The notes beneath the pieces were generated by a model. The model was not told where the DNA came from. It searched no databases and worked only from the letters and a program-made list of their open reading frames with translations. The translations under genes and the position numbers were made by a program. A DNA stretch of 12,616 bases from Actinomycetota bacterium (lineage in GTDB: Bacteria; Actinomycetota; Acidimicrobiia; IMCC26256; PALSA-610): assembly GCA_005779345.1 (NCBI GenBank), contig SXJQ01000267.1:1-12616 (forward strand), read 5' to 3'. How positions within the stretch are numbered: position 1 is the stretch's first letter; every line of letters starts with the position of its first letter. Below, one piece after another: positions 1-5,737 of the stretch.

Positions 1-140
1 GCAACGTCGGGATCAACACCGTGCAACGCAATCACGAGACACCGTTCGGCGGAACGAAGCTCTCCGGAGTCGGTCGCGACGGCGGGGTGTTCGGGCTGCA
101 CGCCTACACCGAACTCCAGTCGATGGTGTGGCCCGGATGA
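1..140 (+). CDS. Aldehyde dehydrogenase, C-terminal end (partial)
   Basis: Only the last 45 codons are present; the frame begins at base 3 and ends at TGA 138-140. The peptide contains the hallmark C-terminal signature of NAD(P)-dependent aldehyde dehydrogenases: NETPFGG-like segment (here NHETPFGGTKLSGVGRDGG), then GLHAYTELQSMVW. In this superfamily the PFGG-x-K-x-SG-x-GR-x-x-G stretch and the following Y-T-E-x-Q lie next to the oligomerisation strand. The catalytic Cys and the NAD-binding domain lie outside the window, so substrate class cannot be judged. The stop codon overlaps a possible ATG of the next gene (ATGA, 137-140), so it is probably the upstream member of an operon with two LLM oxidoreductases. 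Family assignment is strong; the specific function is open. Confidence 0.9.
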   Translation, partial: NVGINTVQRNHETPFGGTKLSGVGRDGGVFGLHAYTELQSMVWPG

Positions 141-1093
141 CCGGCGCGACCGTGAACATCGTTCCCGCGGGCACGATGGCGTACGGGATCCAACTCCCGA
201 TCCAGGCGAAGTCGGTGCGGACGTCGGCGGAGTGGGAGCGCGGCGACGACATGGGCACCGCGCAGATCGTGCGCGCGGCGCAGGCCTGCGACGCCGCAGG
301 GTTCTTCTACGTCGCGGTGTGCGATCACGTGGTCGTGCCGCGCGCGGCCGCGGTCGACGGTGGGATGTCGACGACGTGGTACGACCCGGTCGCGACCCTC
401 TCCGACCTCGCCGCGGTGACTCGCCGGACGCGCCTCATGACCAACGTCTACGTGGCCGCGTACCGGCACCCGCTCCAGACCGCCAAGTCGTTCGCGACAC
501 TCGACGCGTTGAGCGGCGGGCGCGTGATCCTCGGCATCGGCGCCGGGCACCTCCAGGGCGAGTTCGACGCGCTCGGTGTCGAGTTCGCGGCGCGCGGCGC
601 ACTCACGAACGGCGCGATCGACGGCATCCGCGCCGCCTGGTCGGCAGAGTACGTCGACGAGCTCGGCATGCAGCCGCGATCGGTGCAGGTGCCGCGACCG
701 CCCATCTGGATCGGGGGCTCGGGCGCGCCTGCGTTGCGACGCGTCGCCGAACGTGGCGACGGCTGGATCCCGCAGGGCACGCCCCGCAAGCAGATGCCGG
801 AGTCGATCGCCGCGATTCGCGCGCACCGCGACGCCGTGCGCCCGGAGGCCCGCCTCGACATCGGCTACATCCACGAGTACCTCTACATCGGCGACGCGTC
901 GTGGGACTTCGGCGACTACACGGTCGGCGGGAGCGATGAACGCATCGTCGAGAAGTGCAACGAGATGGGAGCGATGGGCGTGAACCACCTCCAGATCCGC
1001 CTGCGGGCGCGCGACCTCGAGGAGTTCTGCGACCAGGCTGCGGCCTTCGGCGACCGGATCGCACCGCTCCTCCAGGGCGGAGGTGCCTTGTGA
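137..1093 (+). CDS. LLM-class (F420- or FMN-dependent) oxidoreductase 1
   Basis: A luciferase-like monooxygenase TIM-barrel protein, about 318 residues, the normal length for the family. Seen in the sequence: an N-terminal strand YGIQLPIQ, the strand-turn GRVILGIGAGHLQGEFDALG that is highly typical of actinobacterial LLM enzymes, and RPPIWIGGSGAPALRRVAERGDGW, the late cofactor-side motif. Enzymes of this type use reduced F420 or FMN to reduce or oxygenate small organic substrates; which cofactor applies here is not readable directly. The start is ambiguous. ATG 137 gives an ATGA overlap with the aldehyde dehydrogenase stop and is preferred. GTG 128 would overlap further. ATG 176 would begin right at the conserved MAYGIQLP and may be the true start. 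No strong Shine-Dalgarno precedes any of them, in line with coupling to upstream translation. Confidence 0.88.
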   Translation: MTGATVNIVPAGTMAYGIQLPIQAKSVRTSAEWERGDDMGTAQIVRAAQACDAAGFFYVAVCDHVVVPRAAAVDGGMSTTWYDPVATLSDLAAVTRRTRLMTNVYVAAYRHPLQTAKSFATLDALSGGRVILGIGAGHLQGEFDALGVEFAARGALTNGAIDGIRAAWSAEYVDELGMQPRSVQVPRPPIWIGGSGAPALRRVAERGDGWIPQGTPRKQMPESIAAIRAHRDAVRPEARLDIGYIHEYLYIGDASWDFGDYTVGGSDERIVEKCNEMGAMGVNHLQIRLRARDLEEFCDQAAAFGDRIAPLLQGGGAL

Positions 1094-2079
1094 CGCTCAT
1101 GTTCACGATGCGACAGGACTTCCGGGCGCCCGCATTCGGGCCGACGTCCGCGGCCGAGATCTACTCCGAGGCGCTCGCAATGTGGCGGTGGGCCGACGAC
1201 CACGGCTTCGCGATGAACGTCGTGTCGGAACACCACGGCGTGAGCGACGGCTGGATCCCGACTCCCTTCACGGTTGCGGCGATGGGCCTCGCCCAGACGC
1301 AACGCATCGCGTTCTTCGTCTCGGCGTCGCTCGCCCCGCTCCACGACCCCATCCGGCTCGCCGAGCAGATCGCGGTCATCGACAACGCGTTCCCCGGTCG
1401 GCTCGTCACCGTGTTGGGCGCGGGCTACCGCGTCGAGGAATTCGCGATGGCGGGGGTGGATCACGACCGTCGCGGCCCGCTGCTCGAGGAGCACGCGCGC
1501 GTGATTCGCGACGCGCTCGCCAACGAGACCGTCGAGTGGCAGGGGCGCACGATCAGCGTGACGCCGCGCCCGATCACCGAACCGCATCCGCTGCTGTTGA
1601 TGGGGGGCGGCGTTCCCGCGGCGGCGCGCCGGGCGGCGCGGTTGCGTCTCCCGATGATGCCCATGAACACCGACCCACGACTCCCGGCGGCCTATGCCGA
1701 GGAAGCCGCGAGGATCGGATTCGAGGGCGGCTACGTGATGCACCCCGCCGGCCCGACCTTCGTGCACGTCGCCGAAGACCCGGAGCGCGCGTGGGCCGAG
1801 ATCGGTGCGTACCTCTTCTACGAGACGTCGACGTACGCGTCGTTCCAGACCGCGGGTCAGCACAGCACGCCGGTCGTGCACGCCGACGACATCGACGACC
1901 TGAAGGCAGCACCCAACATCTGGGTCGACACACCCGATGGCATCATCGACCGGGCGCGGTCGGTCGGCGACACGGTCGCAGCGCTGAACTTCCACCCGCT
2001 CGCCGGCGGACTCCCGCCGCGCCTCGCCTGGGAGAGCCTCGAGTTGTTCGCGACCCAGGTCGCGCCGCGCCTCGCCTGA
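1090..2079 (+). CDS. LLM-class flavin-dependent oxidoreductase 2
   Basis: A second luciferase-like monooxygenase, 329 residues. Motifs: VVSEHHG near residue 45, the SEHH signature of flavin-dependent LLM enzymes; IAFFVSASLAPLHDPIRLAEQIAVID, the usual strand-helix before the barrel centre; and GRLVTVLGAGYRVEEF. It is quite diverged from its upstream neighbour, so this is a pair of paralogues and not a recent duplication. The start is GTG 1090: it overlaps the previous stop (GTGA, 1090-1093) and has GGAGG at 1079-1083 with six bases of spacing. ATG 1099 is possible but sits too far from that site. Co-translation with LLM 1 suggests sequential or paired oxidation steps on one compound, downstream or upstream of the aldehyde dehydrogenase. 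The substrate is unknown. Confidence 0.88.
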   Translation: MTLMFTMRQDFRAPAFGPTSAAEIYSEALAMWRWADDHGFAMNVVSEHHGVSDGWIPTPFTVAAMGLAQTQRIAFFVSASLAPLHDPIRLAEQIAVIDNAFPGRLVTVLGAGYRVEEFAMAGVDHDRRGPLLEEHARVIRDALANETVEWQGRTISVTPRPITEPHPLLLMGGGVPAAARRAARLRLPMMPMNTDPRLPAAYAEEAARIGFEGGYVMHPAGPTFVHVAEDPERAWAEIGAYLFYETSTYASFQTAGQHSTPVVHADDIDDLKAAPNIWVDTPDGIIDRARSVGDTVAALNFHPLAGGLPPRLAWESLELFATQVAPRLA

Positions 2080-2101
2080 CCGATCAGGCCGCGATCGAGG
2101 C
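2069..2101. terminator. Hairpin shared by two convergent stop codons
   Basis: A perfect stem GCCTGA / TCAGGC (2074-2079 and 2084-2089) encloses a CCGA loop. The TGA of the plus-strand LLM gene is in the left arm and the TGA of the minus-strand toxin gene is in the right arm; only four bases separate the two genes. An outer pair GCCTCG / CGAGGC (2069-2074 and 2096-2101) offers an alternative, competing stem. There is no T-tract on either side. A bidirectional terminator or transcript-end structure is inferred from position and symmetry. Confidence 0.5.
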
Positions 2102-2464
2102 GACCTCGTAATCCAGCACAGCGGGATCCGCCGTGACGATGACGAGCTGCTCGGCCCGTGCTTGAGCGATGAGGAGGCGATCGAACGGATCGCGGTGGAG
2201 CAGCGGCAGCGCGCGGAGTTCGCCGCAGTGTGCCGCCGTGAGGTCGAGCCACGTGGCGTCGATCGAGCGGGCCAGATCGACGCAGGAGGCCTCCAGCCGA
2301 AGCTTGCCGAGCGCGCGCTTGATCTCGATCTCGGCGGCCGAGATCGCCGAGACGAGGACGCGATTCGCGGGATCGGTGAGCGCCGCTCGGGCCGGTTCCG
2401 CGAGCCGTTCGGGCTCCGCGGCGGCCCACAGCCAGACGTGGGTGTCGAGGAGCAGATCGGGCAT
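2084..2464 (-). CDS. vapC: VapC-family PIN-domain toxin (Sll0205-like)
   Basis: A 126-residue PIN-domain ribonuclease, the toxin of a type II toxin-antitoxin pair. VapC toxins cleave cellular RNA, often tRNA or rRNA, using acidic residues that hold Mg2+ or Mn2+. The expected acidic residues are all present: Asp7 in LLLDTHVWLW, Glu45 in SAAEIEIK, Asp92/Asp95 in HRDPFDRLLIAQA, and Asp113 in TADP. The DTHVWLW and HRDPFDR motifs place it in the Sll0205-like PIN subgroup. The protein looks intact and catalytically complete. Its ATG (2464-2462) overlaps the antitoxin stop by one base (TGATG), so translation is coupled to the antitoxin. It ends four bases from the convergent LLM gene. The RNA target cannot be inferred. 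Confidence 0.92.
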   Translation of the reverse strand: MPDLLLDTHVWLWAAAEPERLAEPARAALTDPANRVLVSAISAAEIEIKRALGKLRLEASCVDLARSIDATWLDLTAAHCGELRALPLLHRDPFDRLLIAQARAEQLVIVTADPAVLDYEVASIAA

Positions 2465-2700
2465 CAGGGTTGCTCTTCGAGCGCGCTCAGGACCTCGGAA
2501 GGCGTCTCGTCGAAGTCGTCGGCGATCCAGACGGACCCTCGGAGCGCGCCCAGGGTTCGCCGACCGGACGGGGATTGCGATGTCGTGAGCCCGGCCAGGA
2601 GCAGTTCGTTGATGACCTCGCCGAGCGTGCGCCGCTGCTCGAACGCGATCCGTCGCGCCCGCTCATAGACCGCATCGTCGATGGTGATCGTGGTGCGCAT
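2464..2700 (-). CDS. vapB: VapB-type ribbon-helix-helix antitoxin
   Basis: A 78-residue antitoxin directly upstream of the PIN toxin. Residues 1-38 (MRTTITIDDAVYERARR then a helix ending NELLLAGL) match a ribbon-helix-helix DNA-binding domain: an N-terminal beta strand of alternating Arg/Thr/Ile followed by two helices. Residues 54-76 contain GSVWIADDFDETPSEVL, an acidic toxin-wrapping tail that resembles the tails of Phd/DUF2281-type antitoxins that pair with Sll0205-like PIN toxins. By family analogy it neutralises the toxin and represses its own promoter. ATG 2700 begins exactly the RHH fold. No Shine-Dalgarno is present; a TATGAT box ends six bases before the start, so the mRNA is probably leaderless. 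A palindrome spans the start codon. Confidence 0.88.
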   Translation of the reverse strand: MRTTITIDDAVYERARRIAFEQRRTLGEVINELLLAGLTTSQSPSGRRTLGALRGSVWIADDFDETPSEVLSALEEQP

Positions 2701-2712
2701 ATGCGCATCATA
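2691..2712 (-). promoter_or_regulatory. Leaderless promoter and palindromic operator of vapBC
   Basis: On the minus strand, TATGAT (2712-2707) matches the -10 consensus TAnnnT well and lies six bases before the antitoxin ATG, so transcription should begin at or beside the start codon. Overlapping it, 2691-2710 is a near-perfect palindrome: ten-base half sites centred on the AT|AT between 2700 and 2701, with one mismatch and a core TGCGCATATGCGCA. This is the expected place for VapBC autorepression: the complex would cover both the -10 and the start. No convincing -35 is seen. Confidence 0.6.
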
Positions 2713-2737
2713 GCATCAGGGGATCGACCTCGGCCCG

Positions 2738-2779
2738 CGAACTCACCCGGCGGAGCTCACCCTGCGAAACTCACCCCGC
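2738..2779. repeat. Three-unit 14-bp tandem repeat over a stop codon
   Basis: CTCACCC recurs at 2742, 2756 and 2770 with exact 14-base spacing, and the flanking bases follow the consensus sGAACTCACCCbGC. The third unit contains the stop codon of the beta-propeller gene. Read on the minus strand each unit supplies a TGA (2773, 2759 and 2745 leftward). Because 14 is not divisible by three, the three TGAs lie in three different frames. Adjacent to it, CCCCG-CGG-CGGGG (2774-2786) can form a short hairpin. Confidence 0.7.
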
Positions 2780-4870
2780 GGCGGGGAACTGCACCCACGC
2801 CGAGGTGCCGGCGCCGTCGAGTGCGGTCTCGAGCAGGCCGCCCTCGCTGCGCGTCCAGACCCGATCGCCGATCACGACGATCCGATCGATGGGCAGGTAG
2901 GTCGAGTCGGAACCCGCCGCGACCGGTCGACCCTGATGGGAGATGCGGCCGGCCTCGGCGATGGTGGCCGCGGTGAGGTCGACGGTGAGCGCAAGCGCCC
3001 CCATACTGGGCGCCGCCGTGGTCGGCGCCGCGTCGCCTTCGAGGATCCCGATGTCGCGCGCCCAGCCCTCGTACGGCAGGTAGGCGATCCCTGAGGTGTC
3101 GCCGGTCGGCCACCAGGTGAACGCGTGGTGGTCCCACTCGGCCGACGAACCCGCGTCGGCGAGCGCGTACTGGGCGACCCGCTGCGGGTTCGCCGGGTCG
3201 CTCACGTCGAACAGCGAGACCTGGAGACCGGTGCGCGTGCCGGTGTCGGTGGCGTCGATCCCGACCCCGAGGAGCAACCCGTCGGCGACCGGGTGCAGGT
3301 AGGCCGAATAACCGAGGATCTTCAGTTCACCGACGACCCTCGGTGCGCCGGGGTCGGTGAGATCGATCGTGTAGAGCGGATCGGTCTGGCGGAACGTCAC
3401 CACGTAGCCGGTCGTGCCGATGAACCGCACGCCCTGGATTTGTTCGTCGCGACCGAGGTCGCCGACCCTGCCGATCTGTTCGAGGGCGTCGTTGCGGAAG
3501 GCGAACGTCGTCACCGCGCTCTCGCTCGCGATCGTCGCGTCGCTCGCGCTCCACTGCGCCGCGGTCGTCGTGGCGACGCGGAGCACGCCCTCGAACTCGT
3601 CCATCGCGAACTGGTTCAACAGCGAGCCCTTGACCGTGCCGCTGCCGTCATAGGTGGTCGTCTCGGGATCGGTGATGTCGAAGCGGTGCAGGTCGGTGCC
3701 GAAGTTGCGGTTCGCGATCTCGACCTCGCGGTTCGACAGCGCGTCCCACTCGACGTACTCGGGTGCGGCGACGTAGAGGTGTTCGGCGTTGGCATAGACG
3801 GTGGCACCCGTGGCGAGCACGCCCGCACCGTTCGCCCGCTCCAGCCCGGTGTCGAGCCCATCGGCGAGGTCGACCGTGAGCACCGTGAGCATCGAGAAGC
3901 CCGAGAACCGATCGGGGTGCGCGGCATCGCTGCAGTCCAACAACGGGGCCGGTTCACCGAGTTCGTCGCCGCCGCTGTCGACCCGGACCGCGGTCGGGAG
4001 CCAGTCGGAGGCGACGGACTCCTCGATCAGCGCCCGGTTCATCGTCTCGGCGCGCCGCTCGCCGCGCTCGCCGGGCACGGTCGGTTGCACGAAGCCGAAC
4101 GCGGCGGTCGGGTCGGCCGACACGACGATGCGGGCGACGCCGCCGACCAGGCGCGCGCTGGTGTAGGCGCCGTCGATGCGCACCCGATCCGTGACCTCGG
4201 GTGCGCTCCGGTCCGATAGGTCGACCTCGATGACGAAGGTGCCCGATGCGCTGCCCGGGTACGGGCCGGGGAAGATCGCGTCGACGGCGACACCGGTGTC
4301 GGCGACGCCGCCGTACCACGACCCGCCGCCGAGCACGAGCGCGCGATCGCCCGCGATGAGCAGGTCGCGACCTGCGAACGCGCCGTCGTCGGTGAGTTGC
4401 ACGCGACCGACGATGGAGTCGGTCGTCGTGTCGACGACGAGCAACCGACCGCCCGCGACCGTGTAGAGGTAGCGCCCGTCGGTCTTGATGACGTCGGGCT
4501 CATCGACCCCCGAAACCTGGTTGTTCGTCGTCGACGCGACCGCGGTGGTGACCGTGGGCGCCGCGGTCTGCGCGTCGCGCGGCGCGCTATCGGCGTCGTC
4601 GGTCGCCTCGGCGCCGGCCATCGTGTCGTACATGACCCACGGGCCGCGATCGGTGAGCCCGTACGGTCCGACGCGTTCGAGCGCGGCGGCCCTGACCCAT
4701 CCGAGGAACTCGTTGCAGTCTTCGAACGGCTGCAGCGCCGCGATGGCGCGGGTCTCGCCGAGCCCGAAGGGTCGGGGCTCGACGACATCGGAGGTCTGCG
4801 CGGCGAGCACGCCGAGGGCGAGCGCGCTCGCACCGACGATGGCGACTGCGGCAACGATGGGCTTCTGCAT
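2771..4870 (-). CDS. Secreted beta-propeller protein (COG4880 / Beta_propel type)
   Basis: A 699-residue protein starting with a likely Sec signal peptide (residues 1-25, one basic residue, then a hydrophobic run, cleavage near LAAQ). The mature start has DCNEFLGWVRAAALERVGPYG, then a low-complexity Thr/Ala linker (about 88-116), then NNQVSGVDEPDVIKTDGRYLY (117-136), the defining motif of the secreted beta-propeller family distantly related to WD40 repeats. Blade-like repeats follow (GGRLLVVDTTTDSIVGRVQL, VRFIGTTGYVVTFRQTDPLYTIDLTDP, LQVSLFDVSDPANPQRV). The family's function is unknown; an extracellular scaffold or ligand-binding role is inferred. Start ATG 4870 is chosen because GGAGG (4880-4876) lies five bases upstream and the signal peptide begins there; the frame stays open to 5125 but that stretch is Arg-rich and overlaps a DUF202 gene. 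No lipobox Cys. Confidence 0.88.
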   Translation of the reverse strand: MQKPIVAAVAIVGASALALGVLAAQTSDVVEPRPFGLGETRAIAALQPFEDCNEFLGWVRAAALERVGPYGLTDRGPWVMYDTMAGAEATDDADSAPRDAQTAAPTVTTAVASTTNNQVSGVDEPDVIKTDGRYLYTVAGGRLLVVDTTTDSIVGRVQLTDDGAFAGRDLLIAGDRALVLGGGSWYGGVADTGVAVDAIFPGPYPGSASGTFVIEVDLSDRSAPEVTDRVRIDGAYTSARLVGGVARIVVSADPTAAFGFVQPTVPGERGERRAETMNRALIEESVASDWLPTAVRVDSGGDELGEPAPLLDCSDAAHPDRFSGFSMLTVLTVDLADGLDTGLERANGAGVLATGATVYANAEHLYVAAPEYVEWDALSNREVEIANRNFGTDLHRFDITDPETTTYDGSGTVKGSLLNQFAMDEFEGVLRVATTTAAQWSASDATIASESAVTTFAFRNDALEQIGRVGDLGRDEQIQGVRFIGTTGYVVTFRQTDPLYTIDLTDPGAPRVVGELKILGYSAYLHPVADGLLLGVGIDATDTGTRTGLQVSLFDVSDPANPQRVAQYALADAGSSAEWDHHAFTWWPTGDTSGIAYLPYEGWARDIGILEGDAAPTTAAPSMGALALTVDLTAATIAEAGRISHQGRPVAAGSDSTYLPIDRIVVIGDRVWTRSEGGLLETALDGAGTSAWVQFPAAG

Positions 4871-4888
4871 GACGACCTCCGGTCGGTC
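4871..4888 (-). promoter_or_regulatory. Ribosome binding site inside a start-adjacent hairpin
   Basis: On the minus strand the leader just before ATG 4870 can fold into a seven-pair stem with one bulged C and a GGA loop. The Shine-Dalgarno GGAGG (4880-4876) occupies the loop and the first two stem bases. Partial masking of this site could tune translation of the beta-propeller protein. This is a predicted fold only; a stem this GC-rich can also arise by chance in such DNA. Confidence 0.4.
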
Positions 4889-4970
4889 ATGTTGACGCTG
4901 GTGGGGGGGAACGACGCGACGTTCGACGCCGACCGAGCAGGTCTGGTTCCCAGAACGCGGCGCGGGTCGC

Positions 4971-5375
4971 TCAAGGCGCGAGCGCGAGCACCAGGGAACC
5001 GACCGCGAGTGCCGTCGTGCCCAGGGCCGTGATGCGCAACACCGAGGCGTCGGCGAGGCTGCGCCCCTCGATCGTCGAGCGGGCGATCGCGCGCGCGTGG
5101 CCGATCGCGGCGAGCCACGCCGCACCGCCCGCGATCAGCAACGAGAACACGAGCAGACGTTGCGACACGCGGTCGAACTCGGTGAGGATCCGCCGCAGGA
5201 CGGCGCCGGCGCACGTCACGACCGCGAGGCCCGAGCGCGACCATGCCAGGTCGGTGCGTTCGCCCGCGAGCCCGGGGAGGTCCTCGTCGTCGGCGACGAT
5301 CGGTCGCACGGGACCTCCCGTCGACGCTCCGTTCGACGCTCCGTTCGATGCTGCGGCGGCCGGCGTGTCGTTCAC
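4971..5375 (-). CDS. DUF202 membrane protein (second of tandem pair)
   Basis: A 134-residue protein of the DUF202 (YidG/YidH-like) family. The family signature is visible as ERTDLAWSRSGLAVV (39-53), followed by three predicted membrane helices (about 48-63, 73-91 and 114-132) separated by short basic loops. The first 36 residues are an acidic, Asn/Gly/Ala/Ser-rich cytoplasmic tail with an in-frame NGAS repeat. The start is GTG 5375, overlapping the stop of the upstream DUF202 gene (GTGA, 5375-5372). Molecular function of DUF202 proteins is unknown. Its paralogue immediately upstream is only weakly similar outside the signature, so the two may act as a hetero-complex. Together with the sulfatase they form a three-gene coupled unit. 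Residues upstream of GTG in this frame are read through other genes and are not coding. Confidence 0.87.
   Translation of the reverse strand: MNDTPAAAASNGASNGASTGGPVRPIVADDEDLPGLAGERTDLAWSRSGLAVVTCAGAVLRRILTEFDRVSQRLLVFSLLIAGGAAWLAAIGHARAIARSTIEGRSLADASVLRITALGTTALAVGSLVLALAP
5317..5352. repeat. In-frame 12-bp triplet repeat in the DUF202 gene
   Basis: Three consecutive 12-base units (5317, 5329 and 5341; the last two differ at one base, the first at two) encode a repeated Asn-Gly-Ala-Ser block in the N-terminal tail of the second DUF202 protein. Unit length is a multiple of three, so copy-number change would keep the frame and only change tail length. Confidence 0.7.
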
Positions 5376-5737
5376 TTCGATGTGCCGACGAGCGCGACGA
5401 CCGCCGCGATTGCCGACGCCGTCGCGATGCCGATCGCCAGGACGCGCGGCAGCGTCGACGGCGGGAGTGGAACGCCGGTGCGCATCGCTCGCTCGTTGCC
5501 ATCCCAGCGGCGGTAGCTCGTGTAACTCAGGATCGCGCCGAGCGCGATCAGCGGCACGCCGATCGCTCGCGCGCCCCAGTCCCACTCGAAGTCGGGCAGG
5601 AGCGACACGATCGCGAGACCGGCGGCGATCAGGGCGAGCGCGGTGCGGTTCCACGCGAGGAACGTTCGCTCGTTCGCGTACGAGAACCGAACGTCGGGGT
5701 CGGAGCCCACCTGATCGACGGGCGGCTTGCGGCTCAC
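5372..5737 (-). CDS. DUF202 membrane protein (first of tandem pair)
   Basis: A 121-residue DUF202 family protein. It shows the full signature YANERTFLAWNRTALALIAAG (20-40), the classic YidH-like ERTxLAWxRT motif, and three predicted membrane helices (about 31-47, 57-72 and 97-117). The loop between helices 2 and 3 contains YRRWDGNERAMRTG, basic and probably cytoplasmic. The start is GTG 5737, overlapping the sulfatase stop (GTGA, 5737-5734); no good Shine-Dalgarno is present, so it depends on translational coupling. It ends in a GTGA overlap with the second DUF202 gene. The biochemical role is unknown. Size and pairing match E. coli YidG and YidH, whose genes sit close to the sulfatase-like yidJ; that parallel is from memory and is developed as a finding. 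Confidence 0.88.
   Translation of the reverse strand: MSRKPPVDQVGSDPDVRFSYANERTFLAWNRTALALIAAGLAIVSLLPDFEWDWGARAIGVPLIALGAILSYTSYRRWDGNERAMRTGVPLPPSTLPRVLAIGIATASAIAAVVALVGTSK

Noticed and set aside
3125..4219. A 364-codon plus-strand open frame opposite the beta-propeller gene
   Set aside because: No start signal and no recognisable domain; the minus frame has the family motifs and a signal peptide.
4871..5125. N-terminal extension of the beta-propeller protein to an upstream ATG at 5125
   Set aside because: The extra 85 residues are Arg/Ser/Pro-rich frame-shadow sequence overlapping the DUF202 gene, while ATG 4870 has GGAGG and begins a signal peptide.
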